From: Palsa-1392 sp036490335
Lineage (GTDB): Bacteria > Verrucomicrobiota > Verrucomicrobiia > Chthoniobacterales > UBA10450
DNA length: 64,000 nucleotides
Reading direction: 5' to 3'
Assembly (NCBI GenBank): GCA_036490335.1
Contig: DASXEB010000019.1
Location: 259,671 to 323,670, forward strand
In this document: positions 25,533-35,073 of the stretch, piece after piece
How positions within the stretch are numbered: position 1 is the first letter of the stretch
How the letters are laid out: each line of letters starts with the position of its first letter
The notes under the pieces: generated by a model
What the model was told of the DNA's origin: nothing
What the model saw: only the letters and a program-made list of their open reading frames with translations
Databases searched by the model: none
Translations under genes and position numbers: made by a program

Positions 25533-25554
25533 CGGTATCGAAACATCCATACCG
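25533..25554. promoter_or_regulatory. Inverted repeat in the purD/hxlR divergent promoter region
   Basis: CGGTAT and ATACCG form perfect 6-bp arms separated by 10 bp, a size suited to a dimeric winged-helix repressor. It lies 57 bp upstream of the HxlR-type gene, so it may be its own operator. Confidence 0.35.
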
Positions 25555-25610
25555 GCCTTTTGGTGCGTTACATTCTAAACCGTAACAGCCATCCTGTTCG
25601 CGAAATCACC

Positions 25611-25997
25611 ATGCGAAAATCCGCCAAGACCATCTCCGTTCTAAACCCGCAATGCCTCTCCCGCGTCATCCTCGCGCGCATCGCCGACAAATGGACCGCG
25701 CTCATCATTTACGTCCTCGCCACCGACACTCATCGTTACGCCGAGCTTCAGCGCGAAGTCGGCGGCGTCTCGCAAAAAATGCTCACCCAGACTTTGCGCA
25801 GCCTCGAGCGCGACGGTCTCATCAATCGCAAAGTGCATCCCGTCGTGCCGCCGAAAGTGGAATACTCGCTCACCCAGCTCGGGCGCACTTTGATCGAGCC
25901 CTTGAAGGCGATTTGCGATTGGTCGGAGAAACATTTGCCGCAGCTCGAAGCCAATCGCGCGCGGGCGAAACGCACGCCGCTGCACCCCGGGCACTGA
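25611..25997 (+). CDS. HxlR-family winged-helix regulator
   Basis: 128 residues from ATG 25611. HxlR hallmarks: DKWTALIIYVLATDTHRYAELQREVGGVSQKMLTQTLRSLERDGLI, then the wing VEYSLTQLGRTL. These proteins bind DNA as dimers and often respond to redox or electrophile stress, but no sensor Cys is evident in the core beyond one near the N-terminus (PQCLSR), as in several HxlR/HypR proteins. It precedes the Na+/H+ antiporter gene by 13 bp, which it may control. Confidence 0.9.
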   Translation: MRKSAKTISVLNPQCLSRVILARIADKWTALIIYVLATDTHRYAELQREVGGVSQKMLTQTLRSLERDGLINRKVHPVVPPKVEYSLTQLGRTLIEPLKAICDWSEKHLPQLEANRARAKRTPLHPGH

Positions 25998-26010
25998 TTT
26001 CGTCGCCGGC

Positions 26011-27591
26011 ATGAATCACGTCGAGGCGATCGTTCTGCTTCTGATGGCGGTGGTGGCGTTGGTCATTGTCGCCAACAAATTCGCAATCCCTTATCCGGTG
26101 CTGCTCGTCATTGGCGGGCTCGCTTTGAGTTTCGTTCCCGTCCTGCCGGTTATTCGCCTCGATCCGCATTTGGTTTTCTTCATTTTCCTGCCGCCGCTGC
26201 TTTACCCGGCCGCGCTCTTTACCTCCTGGCGCGATTTTCGGCGCAACCTTCGACCAATTCTTTTTTTCGCGATCGGCCTCGTCTTGCTCACGATGACGGT
26301 GGTGGCGTGGGTCGCGCATTCGTTCATCGCCGGGCTGCCGTGGGCCGCTGCCTTTTCGTTAGGCGCGATCGTTTCGCCGCCGGACGCGGTCGTGGTCGAG
26401 GCGGTTTTGAAACGGCTGCGCGTGCCGGCGCGAATCGAAGCGATTCTCAAAGGCGAAAGTCTGGTCAACGATGCGACCGCGCTGGTCGCCTACGAATTTG
26501 CTGTCGCGGCGATGGTCAGCGGTCACTTCTCGTTAGGCGAAGCGAGCTGGCGTTTTGTTTTTGTCGGCACTGGCGGCATCGCACTCGGGTTGCTCGTTGG
26601 CCTTTGCGCGCGCTGGGTGCAACGGCATCTGAACGATCCGCCGGTGCAAATCACGATCTCGCTGCTGACCCCGTTCACGGCCTACTTTCTCGCCGAGCGC
26701 GCGGATGTTTCCGGCGTGCTCGCGACCGTCGCCGCGGGCGTTTATCTCGGCTGGCACTCGACCGCGCTCCCGGCGCGGACGCGTCTCCAGGCACAATACT
26801 TTTGGGAAATGGTCGCGTTCCTTTTGAACGGTTTCATTTTTATCGTGATTGGGCTGCAACTGCCGGGAATTTTGCGCGCGCTCCAGAGCGAACCGTTCGC
26901 GCGGCTGATTGGCTACGGACTGCTTATCAGCGGCACGGTCGTGCTCGTGCGCATCGTCTGGGTTTTTCCGGGCGCATATCTGCCGCGCTGGTTGAGTCGG
27001 AAATGGCGCGAGAGCGACCCGATCCCACCGTGGCAACAGATGGCGCTCGAGGCGTGGGCGGGAATGCGCGGAGTCGTCTCGCTCGCTGCGGCCTTCGCGC
27101 TGCCGCTCGCGCTCGATAACGGCCAGCCGTTTCCCGGTCGCAGTTATATTTTGTTTCTGACTTTTTGCGTCATTCTGACGACGCTTGTTTTCCAGGGTCT
27201 GACGCTGCCGCTTTTGATCCGCGGTCTCGGCATTCGCGACGACGGCACAATCGATAACGAAGAACGGGACGCGCGATTGCAGGCCAACGAAGCGGCGGTG
27301 GAATTTGTCGAACAGGCGGCGCGCGACGAAAAATTTTCCGACGACGTGATGGCGCGCGTGCGCGCGGAATATTGCGATCGCATCGAACAGCTCAACGCCG
27401 CCGCGGGCGCGGCCGGGAATCGCGCCGGCGAAATCGCCACGCCCGCTTACCAGCTTCTGCAGCAGGAGGCGTTGCAAGTCGAGCGGCAGACGATTATCGC
27501 GCTGCGAAATTCGCAGGCGATCAATGACGAAGCGTTGCGCCGAATCCAGCGCGACCTCGATCTCGCGGAAGCGCGGCTGAGTGGCGATTAA
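26011..27591 (+). CDS. CPA1-family Na+/H+ antiporter
   Basis: 526 residues with about 12 membrane segments and a ~120-residue cytoplasmic helical tail. CPA1 signatures: GAIVSPPDAVVVEAVLKRL and GESLVNDATALVAYEF, the ion-binding Asn-Asp pair. Exchanges Na+ for H+ across the inner membrane for pH and salt homeostasis. Likely co-transcribed with the HxlR gene. Two in-frame motif copies encode Ser-Leu-Gly (26358, 26532). Confidence 0.92.
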   Translation: MNHVEAIVLLLMAVVALVIVANKFAIPYPVLLVIGGLALSFVPVLPVIRLDPHLVFFIFLPPLLYPAALFTSWRDFRRNLRPILFFAIGLVLLTMTVVAWVAHSFIAGLPWAAAFSLGAIVSPPDAVVVEAVLKRLRVPARIEAILKGESLVNDATALVAYEFAVAAMVSGHFSLGEASWRFVFVGTGGIALGLLVGLCARWVQRHLNDPPVQITISLLTPFTAYFLAERADVSGVLATVAAGVYLGWHSTALPARTRLQAQYFWEMVAFLLNGFIFIVIGLQLPGILRALQSEPFARLIGYGLLISGTVVLVRIVWVFPGAYLPRWLSRKWRESDPIPPWQQMALEAWAGMRGVVSLAAAFALPLALDNGQPFPGRSYILFLTFCVILTTLVFQGLTLPLLIRGLGIRDDGTIDNEERDARLQANEAAVEFVEQAARDEKFSDDVMARVRAEYCDRIEQLNAAAGAAGNRAGEIATPAYQLLQQEALQVERQTIIALRNSQAINDEALRRIQRDLDLAEARLSGD

Positions 27592-27710
27592 GTTCGCGCC
27601 TCGAACGTCGCCGAGCCATTTCCTTTACTCGTTAGGCGAACCATCGCTTCAAGGAAAGCCCTTGTCACGCGCGCGCGTCATCGTTATCTACCTGCGCGAA
27701 ATCACGCGTC

Positions 27711-28514
27711 ATGACTCCGGGAGAAACCACTCTGCCTCACCCTGCTTTCGGCCAAACCGCGCGCCCCGACGTCTGGTGGGCCCAGCCGCTGATTGTTTTC
27801 CTCGGGCTCGGCGGGTTCGTTGTTTACTCGACCTGGGCCGCGTTCCAGGGCCGGAATTATTTTTTCGGACCTTACCTCTCGCCGTTTTATTCGCCGGAGA
27901 TTTTCGGTGGTTCGCCGCACAGTTGGTTCGGGCCGAAGCCGCATTGGTGGCCGGCGTGGCTGCTCTTTTCGCCCGCGCTCCTCGTCCTTTGGGCGCCGGG
28001 CGGATTTCGCCTCACCTGTTATTACTATCGCGGCGCTTACTACAAAGCTTTCTGGGCCGATCCGCCGGCCTGCACCGTCGGCGAACCGCGCAAAACCTAT
28101 CTCGGCGAGCGTTCTTTCCCGCTCATCATGCAGAACGTGCACCGCTATTTTCTTTACGTGGCGCTTTTGTTTCTGCTGGTGCTGCTGCATGACGTTTGGA
28201 AGGCACTCTGGTTCGTTGATCCGGCGACGGGTGCGATGGTCTTCGGCCTTGGCCTCGGCACAATCGTCCTCGCCATCAACGTCGTCTTGCTCGGCGGTTA
28301 TACTTTTGGCTGTCATTCCCTGCGCCATCTCGTCGGCGGTTTTCTCGATCAATTCTCGAAGGCGCCGGCCTGTTATCGCGCCTATGCCTGCGTTGGTTGT
28401 TTTAATCGCCGCCACATGCTCTGGGCCTGGATGAGCCTTTTCTGGGTCGCGTTTTCCGATCTCTACATCCGCCTTTGTTCGTTAGGCGTCTGGCACGACT
28501 TCCGGCTTCTTTAA
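27711..28514 (+). CDS. sdhC: Sdh1-type succinate dehydrogenase membrane subunit
   Basis: 267 residues with about five membrane segments, resembling the membrane anchor of mycobacterial Sdh1, not two-subunit SdhCD anchors. Potential cluster ligands near the C-terminus are C201-H202 (FGCHSLRH), C227 and C230 (ACVGC) and H235 (NRRH). In mycobacterial Sdh1 this subunit holds a membrane-embedded Rieske-type centre, and these residues could serve the same role. First gene of sdhCAB, 9 bp before sdhA. Confidence 0.85.
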   Translation: MTPGETTLPHPAFGQTARPDVWWAQPLIVFLGLGGFVVYSTWAAFQGRNYFFGPYLSPFYSPEIFGGSPHSWFGPKPHWWPAWLLFSPALLVLWAPGGFRLTCYYYRGAYYKAFWADPPACTVGEPRKTYLGERSFPLIMQNVHRYFLYVALLFLLVLLHDVWKALWFVDPATGAMVFGLGLGTIVLAINVVLLGGYTFGCHSLRHLVGGFLDQFSKAPACYRAYACVGCFNRRHMLWAWMSLFWVAFSDLYIRLCSLGVWHDFRLL

Positions 28515-28523
28515 TTTCCGCGC

Positions 28524-30338
28524 ATGGCTGATTACGAAACCTTGCAGCACGATGTCCTTGTCATCGGCGCGGGCGGGGCCGGTTTGCGCGCGGCGATTGA
28601 AGCTTCCGCCGCCGGCGTGAAGGTCGGGATGGTTTGCAAATCATTGTTAGGCAAAGCGCACACCGTCATGGCCGAAGGCGGCATCGCGGCCGCGCTCGCC
28701 AACGTTGACGATCGCGATAACTGGCGGGTGCATTTCGCCGACACGATGCGCGGCGGCCAATACGTCAACAACTGGCGCATGGCCGAGCTGCACGCGCGCG
28801 AGGCGCCCGCGCGGGTGCGCGAACTCGAAGCCTGGGGCGCGGTCTTCGATCGCACGAGCGACGGCCGGATTTTGCAGCGAAATTTTGGCGGCCACAAATA
28901 TCCGCGGCTCGCGCACGTGGGCGATCGCACCGGTTTGGAAATGATTCGCACCTTGCAGGACCACGGCATTCATCAGGGCATCGATGTGCATATGGAGCAC
29001 ACGATCCTGACTTTGCTGAAGGAGAACGGCCGCGTTGTGGGCGCCTTCGGCTACGACCGGGAACGCGGCCGTTTCAAAATCTTTCGCGCAAAAGCCGTCG
29101 TGCTCGCGACCGGCGGCATCGGCCGCGCTTTCAAAATCACGAGCAACAGCTGGGAATACACCGGCGACGGCCACTCGTTAGGCTACGAAGCCGGCGCGGA
29201 GTTGATCGACATGGAGTTCATCCAGTTTCATCCCACCGGGATGGTCTGGCCGCCGAGCGTGCGCGGGATTCTGGTCACCGAAGGCGTGCGCGGTGAAGGC
29301 GGCATCCTGACGAACAAAGAAGGTCGCCGTTTCATGTTCGACGACATTCCCGATAACTATAAAGCGCAGACCGCCGACAACGAAGACGAAGGCTGGCGTT
29401 ATTGCCAGGGTGACAAAAGCGCGCGCCGACCGCCGGAATTACTCACCCGCGATCACGTCTCGCGCTGCATCGTGCGCGAAATCAAAGAGGGTCGCGGCAG
29501 TCCGCACGGCGGCGTGTTTCTCGACATTGCCTGGATCAAAAACAAAGTCTCCGGCGGCGCCGAGCACATCAAGCGCAAGCTCCCGAGCATGTATCATCAA
29601 TTCAAACAACTGGCCGACATCGACATCACGGAAGAGCCGATGGAGGTCGGGCCGACGACGCATTATGTCATGGGCGGGATTCGCGTCGATGCCGACACGC
29701 AGATGTCGCGCGTGCCGGGTCTTTTTGCCGCCGGCGAATGTGCCGCCGGCATCAACGGCGCGAACCGGCTCGGCGGGAATTCCCTCTCCGACCTGCTCGT
29801 CTTTGGCAAACGCGCGGGCGAATCTGCGGCCCGGTTTGCGCAGGAACATTCGTTAGGCGAAATCGATTCCGGCCAAATCGAGACTGCGGCGCAGAAGGCG
29901 CTCGAACCTTTCTCGCGCGGCGATTCGGCGGAAAATCCCTACGCGGTGCAAAAAGATTTGCAGGAGTTAATGCAGGACAAAGTCGGCATCGTTAGGCAGG
30001 AAGAAGAAATGAGCGCCGCGCTCGAGGCGCTGGGCGATTTGTGGCGCCGCGCGCAGGCGGCTGGAGTCGACGGCAATCGCGAGTTCAATCCCGGCTGGCA
30101 CACCGCGCTCGACCTGAAAAATCTGATGACTGTTTCCGAAGCGGTCGCCCGCGCCGCGCTCGAACGCAAGGAAAGTCGCGGCGCGCAATTTCGCGAAGAT
30201 TATCCCGAGAAAAGCGCCGAGTTTGCGAAAGTGAATACGATTATCTGGAAAGGCGACGACGGCGCGATGCAGATTCGGCGCGATGCGATTCCGGAAATGC
30301 GCGACGATTTGAAACAGGTGATCGAGGAGATGAAGTGA
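28524..30338 (+). CDS. sdhA: Succinate dehydrogenase flavoprotein subunit
   Basis: 604 residues. FAD-binding DVLVIGAGGAGLRAAIEAS, the covalent-flavin His region KAHTVMAEGGIAAAL, the substrate segment FIQFHPTGM, TEGVRGEGG and the catalytic Arg region all match SdhA. Catalyses succinate to fumarate with electrons passed to SdhB. Co-transcribed with sdhC and sdhB. Several in-frame motif copies encode Leu-Leu-Gly, Ser-Leu-Gly or Val-Arg-Gln. Confidence 0.95.
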   Translation: MADYETLQHDVLVIGAGGAGLRAAIEASAAGVKVGMVCKSLLGKAHTVMAEGGIAAALANVDDRDNWRVHFADTMRGGQYVNNWRMAELHAREAPARVRELEAWGAVFDRTSDGRILQRNFGGHKYPRLAHVGDRTGLEMIRTLQDHGIHQGIDVHMEHTILTLLKENGRVVGAFGYDRERGRFKIFRAKAVVLATGGIGRAFKITSNSWEYTGDGHSLGYEAGAELIDMEFIQFHPTGMVWPPSVRGILVTEGVRGEGGILTNKEGRRFMFDDIPDNYKAQTADNEDEGWRYCQGDKSARRPPELLTRDHVSRCIVREIKEGRGSPHGGVFLDIAWIKNKVSGGAEHIKRKLPSMYHQFKQLADIDITEEPMEVGPTTHYVMGGIRVDADTQMSRVPGLFAAGECAAGINGANRLGGNSLSDLLVFGKRAGESAARFAQEHSLGEIDSGQIETAAQKALEPFSRGDSAENPYAVQKDLQELMQDKVGIVRQEEEMSAALEALGDLWRRAQAAGVDGNREFNPGWHTALDLKNLMTVSEAVARAALERKESRGAQFREDYPEKSAEFAKVNTIIWKGDDGAMQIRRDAIPEMRDDLKQVIEEMK

Positions 30339-30351
30339 CCTCGCCTAACGA

Positions 30352-31131
30352 ATGAAGGACGCGACTTTTCGCATCTGGCGCGGCAACGCCAACGGCGGCG
30401 CCTTTCACGATTACCGGACGGAAGTTTCCGAAGGCATGGTCGTGCTCGACGCTGTCCATGACATTCAGGCGAGGCAGGCCGGTGACCTTGCCTGCCGCTG
30501 GAATTGCAAGGCCGGCAAATGCGGCTCCTGTTCGGCCGAGATCAACGGCATGCCGAAGCTGATGTGCATGACGCGCCTGAACGATCTGCCGCTCAATCGG
30601 CCGGTCACGATCGAGCCGATGAAGGCCTTCCCGCGGCTGAAGGATTTGATCACCGATGTCTCGTGGAATTTCGCGGTTAAAAAACGGATCAAAAAATTCC
30701 AGCCGCGTCCGCCCGACGCTCCCGACGGCACTTGGCGGATGGCGCAGCGCGACATCGATCGCGTGCAGGAATTTCGCAAATGCATCGAATGTTTTCTTTG
30801 CCAGGATGTCTGCCACGTCCTGCGCGATCATCACAAGCAGGATCAGTTCATCGGTCCGCGTTTTCTCGTTTACACCGCCGCGCTCGAGATGCATCCGCTC
30901 GATACCGCCGACCGCATTTCGGAACTTCGTGAAGCCCAGGGAATCGGCTTTTGCAACATCACCAAATGCTGCACCAAGGTCTGCCCGGAAAACATTCAGA
31001 TCACCGATAACGCGATCATTCCTTTGAAGGAACGAGTGGTGGATGATTACTACGATCCGCTCGGCTGGATTTGGAAAAAAATCCGACGAGAGGAAGAACG
31101 AAAGCCGGCGCCGGTCTTGCCTAACGAGTAA
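30352..31131 (+). CDS. sdhB: Succinate dehydrogenase iron-sulfur subunit
   Basis: 259 residues. [2Fe-2S] ligands are in CRWNCKAGKCGSCSAEING plus a later Cys (KLMCMTR). The C-terminal domain has CIECFLCQDVC and CNITKCCTKVCPENI for the [4Fe-4S] and [3Fe-4S] clusters. The start ATG directly follows GCCTAACGA, and the stop lies between two further motif copies (PNE-stop). Third gene of the operon. Confidence 0.94.
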   Translation: MKDATFRIWRGNANGGAFHDYRTEVSEGMVVLDAVHDIQARQAGDLACRWNCKAGKCGSCSAEINGMPKLMCMTRLNDLPLNRPVTIEPMKAFPRLKDLITDVSWNFAVKKRIKKFQPRPPDAPDGTWRMAQRDIDRVQEFRKCIECFLCQDVCHVLRDHHKQDQFIGPRFLVYTAALEMHPLDTADRISELREAQGIGFCNITKCCTKVCPENIQITDNAIIPLKERVVDDYYDPLGWIWKKIRREEERKPAPVLPNE

Positions 31132-31142
31132 ACCTAACGAAC

Positions 31143-31640
31143 ATGCACGAACTGAAACGCCTTTCGCCGGAAGCGATCCCGGCGGCTTTGGAAAAAGCGG
31201 AGCGTTACCGCTTGCTGAACGAGCCGGCCGAAGCGGAAAGCATCTGTCTCGACATCCTAGCGGCCGATCCCGAAAACCAGCGCGCCGTTATAACTCTTTT
31301 GCTCGCGGTCAGTGATCGTTTCAGCAAAGGCTACGGCGTCAGCGACACCAAGGCCGGGCAGTTACTCGCGAAGTTGAAAGGCGAGTACGATCGCGCTTAC
31401 TACGCCGGCATTCTCGCCGAACGCCGCGCGAAGGCAAAACTAGCGCAGGGCAATCCCGGCGCGGCGCATCACGCCTACGATGATTTGTGCGAAGCGATGG
31501 GCCATTTCGAAAAGGCGGAAGCGATGCGACCGCCGGGCAATGACGACGCCCTGCTGCGCTGGAACACCTGCGCGCGCCTGATCACCCGCAATAAATTGGT
31601 CGCGCGTGAGGAAGAGTGGATCGAGCCGCCGCTCGAGTGA
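31143..31640 (+). CDS. TPR-like protein downstream of sdhB
   Basis: 165 residues, all-helical with TPR-like pairs (AERYRLLNEPAEAESICLDILAADPENQRAV). No signal peptide, no enzyme motif. It follows sdhB by 11 bp, so it is probably in the sdh operon and may assist complex assembly; that role is inference. Two motif copies sit at the junction. Confidence 0.75.
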   Translation: MHELKRLSPEAIPAALEKAERYRLLNEPAEAESICLDILAADPENQRAVITLLLAVSDRFSKGYGVSDTKAGQLLAKLKGEYDRAYYAGILAERRAKAKLAQGNPGAAHHAYDDLCEAMGHFEKAEAMRPPGNDDALLRWNTCARLITRNKLVAREEEWIEPPLE

Positions 31641-31663
31641 CGCTTCGTCGCCCGCGGGCGCTG

Positions 31664-32368
31664 ATGGATTCAAGCGAAGTTCCGAAACCGGCGACACGAA
31701 ACGCCCAGGCCGTGCGCGCGATGTTCGATCGCATCGCCGGCCGCTACGATTTCGCGAACCACCTCCTCAGCGGCGGCTGGGATTTCTGGTGGCGATATCG
31801 GGCTGTTAGACTCGTTAGGCAATGGCGGCCGGGGTACGTTCTCGACCTTGCGACCGGTAGCGGAGATCTCGCGCTCGCCATCGTCAATAAAATCCCGCAG
31901 GCACAGGTCACGGCGATCGATTTGTCGAGCGAGATGCTCGCAGTCGCGAAACGAAAAGGCCTAACGAGTGTAAGAGTCGCGGATGCGCAGGAGCTTCCTT
32001 TCGGCGATCAAAGCTTCGACATCGTGACCGTTGCCTTTGGCTTGCGCAACATGACTGACTGGAGCCGCGCGCTTCGCGAGAGCGCGCGTATTCTACGGGC
32101 GTCGGGGCATCTGCTCATTCTCGACTTTTCCATGCCGCGCGGTTTTCTCCGCCACATTTATCGCTTTTATCTCCATCGTTGCCTGCCGCGCCTCGCCGGA
32201 ATTGTGACCGGCGAACAAACGGCCTACGAATATCTCGGTGGTTCGATCGAAAACTTCCCCAGCGGTCGGGCGATGATCGATTTACTCGAAAGCAATGGCT
32301 TTCGCGCCGCGACCGCGACTCGGCTGACTGGAGGGATCGTTACCCTTTACTCCGCGACGAAAGCGTAA
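31664..32368 (+). CDS. ubiE: Quinone C-methyltransferase UbiE/MenG
   Basis: 234 residues from ATG 31664. SAM-binding VLDLATGSGDLAL, the family motifs MFDRIAGRYDFANHLLSGG near the N-terminus and YEYLGGSIENFPSG near the C-terminus. Methylates the demethylmenaquinone or ubiquinone ring; which quinone cannot be told here. An upstream in-frame ATG at 31616 overlaps the preceding gene and is non-conserved, so it is not used. Placement after sdh fits a respiratory set. Confidence 0.92.
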   Translation: MDSSEVPKPATRNAQAVRAMFDRIAGRYDFANHLLSGGWDFWWRYRAVRLVRQWRPGYVLDLATGSGDLALAIVNKIPQAQVTAIDLSSEMLAVAKRKGLTSVRVADAQELPFGDQSFDIVTVAFGLRNMTDWSRALRESARILRASGHLLILDFSMPRGFLRHIYRFYLHRCLPRLAGIVTGEQTAYEYLGGSIENFPSGRAMIDLLESNGFRAATATRLTGGIVTLYSATKA

Positions 32369-32422
32369 CTTCCGGTTCCCCTGGTCTGCGACTTGCTCAC
32401 TCTAAGGCAGTCGCGGCCGCCG

Positions 32423-33187
32423 ATGAAAGTTTCCGTCATTATTCCGTGCTACAACGAACGCCAGACGATCGAAGAGATTGTCATGAAGGTGCACGCGGCT
32501 TCGCTGACGGACCTTGAGCTCATCGTTGTTGACGATGCCTCGACCGACGGAACGACCGAGCTTTTGCGCGCGCGAGTTGGTTCGCTCGCGGATCGCGTCG
32601 TCTATCATCCGGTCAACCGCGGAAAGGGCGCGGCGCTCCGCTCCGGGATGGCGATTGCGACAGGCGACATTGTCCTGATTCAGGACGCCGACCTGGAGTA
32701 TGATCCGCAGGATTACGCACGTCTGCTCGAGCCTATCCTAACGAGTAAAGCAGATGCTGTCTTTGGTTCGCGCTTTGTCGGCGCGCAAGCTCACCGCGTC
32801 GTCTACTTCTGGCACATGCTTGGAAACAAGCTCCTGACTCTTCTCTCGAACATGTGCACAAACCTTAACCTGACCGATATGGAGACCTGTTATAAGGTCT
32901 TTAAGTCTTCACTGATTCGTTCGGACGAGTTACAGGAAGACCGGTTTGGCTTTGAAGCGGAGATAACCGCGAAGCTGGCGCGCTCCCGTTGCCGCATTTA
33001 CGAGGTTGGGATCTCATATGCGGGGCGGACTTATGCGGAAGGAAAGAAGGTTTCCTGGCGCGACGGCGTCCGCGCGATCTATGCGATCGTCAGGTATAAC
33101 TTCTTCCCGCCTCGTGCACGCTCGGCTGGTTATTTGACTAAGCCGATGGAACGCGTTCCATCGACCAAACCTCTCCCGACCGTGTAA
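32423..33187 (+). CDS. Family 2 glycosyltransferase (dolichol-phosphate mannosyltransferase-like)
   Basis: 254 residues from ATG 32423. GT-A fold signatures: VSVIIPCYNERQTIEEIV, VDDASTDGT, IQDADLEYDPQDY, and the acceptor region LTDMETCYKVFKS. No C-terminal membrane segments, so it probably works at the membrane surface, transferring a sugar to polyprenyl phosphate. Codon use is somewhat more AT-rich than upstream genes. Confidence 0.88.
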   Translation: MKVSVIIPCYNERQTIEEIVMKVHAASLTDLELIVVDDASTDGTTELLRARVGSLADRVVYHPVNRGKGAALRSGMAIATGDIVLIQDADLEYDPQDYARLLEPILTSKADAVFGSRFVGAQAHRVVYFWHMLGNKLLTLLSNMCTNLNLTDMETCYKVFKSSLIRSDELQEDRFGFEAEITAKLARSRCRIYEVGISYAGRTYAEGKKVSWRDGVRAIYAIVRYNFFPPRARSAGYLTKPMERVPSTKPLPTV

Positions 33188-33207
33188 CCGCGAAGTGGCC
33201 TAACGAA

Positions 33208-35061
33208 TCAAGGACTCGGCCGAGGCAGCGGCGGCGCGGGAACCGGCGAGCTGACAACTTCCAACGGGCTTGGGTTTGGCGCCGCGCTTCCCTTTATCAG
33301 AGGTAATTTCAAAGCGCTTACATCAGGATTGTTCAGGACAAACGCTCCATCACGATTGTCCAGCTTTGCGTAAGACATCCCGTCTGGTGTCGGTTTGCCG
33401 ATCGTCAGTTTTTGAAGCGTTTTGGCGTCGGCCTTTGTCGCAAAAGTAATCACCAGATCCGGCTTTTCGAAGCCATCGGCGGGAGTTATCGCGCCCGCCC
33501 AGCGGACGGCGCGGAGTGAAGCGAGCGTGTTGAGGAGCGACTGGACATTTGCGAGATTGATCGAGCTATCTCCCTTGATCGGCTTCCACGTCTGGCCGCT
33601 TCGCTCGAAAGACTCTTCGCGAGTAGTCACGCGCGAGAAATGTTCAATGTCGCCGGGCTTTAACTGAAAAATAGTCAGTGCCTGCCAGCGCAAGGGATCG
33701 CTCCAGATTTCGTCGAGTAACTGGCGGTTGACTGCGACAATAAATGGCTCTTCGCCGACGCGCGCATAAACATTGTCGCCATCGATTTTGCCGAATGACA
33801 GCGATAGAAATGGATGTTCGCCCGCGGTTGTCTCCGCGGTGTTCTCAGAAGCGAACGAGCTGAAAGTAAGTTGTAACTGTGGGTGATCGAGTCCGTACTT
33901 CGCCAAATCCGACGCGGTGTCCGCGACAAAGCGAGTTACCCGCTGATTACTCAAGGTAGTTACAAGTCGCGTTACTTCTTCGTCGTTCGCTAGCGCGTTG
34001 TGCAGACTCGCGATCGTCCAGTTTTCACCCTTGCGAGCCAAGACTGTCTCCGGCTGACCGTTCGCGGCGATGTGAATGCGATCGAGATTATTCGTGTCCA
34101 GCCTGACAAGATGTCGATCTCGCAGGTCGTTCGGTTTGATCTTTAACATCTCTTCAGTCTTGAGCGGCAGCGCGTAAATCCCATGGCGCGGAATCGAGCG
34201 GACATATAACTCATTTGCCTTCTTTTTCGTGACTGCTCCCAGCTCAATCGTCTCGCCCTGCTTTTCGTCGGCGCCGTAAATCGTGATCGAACCACGCGGC
34301 TCGGCAAGGCCATAGTCATGCAGGTCGCCGCGATCGTTGGCGACAAATTCTTCGATGCGTGCGTTCGTCAGTTGGGCAAGGAAGTCACCAATCTTTTCGT
34401 CGTCGCCGCGGGCGTGCAAGGGCTTTTCTATCTCCCAATGCCCATTCTTCTTTGCTAACTCTATCTCTCCCGCGAGACTTTTCACGACCGCGCGATCGAC
34501 CTGCGCGGTTGTCAGGCTGGTTAACTTGCGATCGCGAAAGTCATCCGGCTTTTTCGAGATATCGGTCAAGACATTCTGCGCCGCAATAACTATGGGTGTG
34601 CCTTCACCGACCTGGACGTACATCTCACCGGTAAACGCGGCTTCCTTGCCGAAGCGGATCGTAGGCGGCGCCTGCGGCATTTGCAGAGTTAGAGTTAGTT
34701 TCGGTTCTGCAAGACCGTACTGGCTGAGGGAACCTTTCGCGGAATTACCTTCCCTATTAGAAACGACCGCGACTTTGCGCCATGTCTCGAGGTCTGAAAT
34801 CAGGTTATCGACCGCGGAAGCGTCAGCCTGGTCCTGCACGGGCGCGGTCAGGCGCCACTTGCCATTCGTGAGTTGCAAGGCAACGCGGTCGTCGCCGTTT
34901 TTGATGACGATTCCTGAGAGTTTGTCGCGATCGAAGTTTAGAACGTTGCCGGCCTGGCGTTCCGATTCGACCGTGTTCGGCTGTTTGCTTTCAAAGAACT
35001 TGATCCAGACGCCAACCGCGATCACGAGGCCAAGCAGAATCAGTGTCGTCCGAATTTTCAC
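33208..35061 (-). CDS. DUF4340 domain-containing protein
   Basis: 617 residues starting at GTG 35061, with one N-terminal membrane segment (LILLGLVIAVGVWIKFF) and a large repeated beta-rich extracytoplasmic region (repeats such as LRDRHLVRLDTNNLDRIHI and FRDRKLTSLTTAQVDRAVV). Function unknown; commonly found beside GldG-type ABC components, as here. Synonymous codons ending in A/T (ACT, CTA, GTA) look more frequent than in neighbours. Last gene of the ABC set. Confidence 0.85.
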   Translation of the reverse strand: MKIRTTLILLGLVIAVGVWIKFFESKQPNTVESERQAGNVLNFDRDKLSGIVIKNGDDRVALQLTNGKWRLTAPVQDQADASAVDNLISDLETWRKVAVVSNREGNSAKGSLSQYGLAEPKLTLTLQMPQAPPTIRFGKEAAFTGEMYVQVGEGTPIVIAAQNVLTDISKKPDDFRDRKLTSLTTAQVDRAVVKSLAGEIELAKKNGHWEIEKPLHARGDDEKIGDFLAQLTNARIEEFVANDRGDLHDYGLAEPRGSITIYGADEKQGETIELGAVTKKKANELYVRSIPRHGIYALPLKTEEMLKIKPNDLRDRHLVRLDTNNLDRIHIAANGQPETVLARKGENWTIASLHNALANDEEVTRLVTTLSNQRVTRFVADTASDLAKYGLDHPQLQLTFSSFASENTAETTAGEHPFLSLSFGKIDGDNVYARVGEEPFIVAVNRQLLDEIWSDPLRWQALTIFQLKPGDIEHFSRVTTREESFERSGQTWKPIKGDSSINLANVQSLLNTLASLRAVRWAGAITPADGFEKPDLVITFATKADAKTLQKLTIGKPTPDGMSYAKLDNRDGAFVLNNPDVSALKLPLIKGSAAPNPSPLEVVSSPVPAPPLPRPSP

Positions 35062-35073
35062 GACTTATACTCG

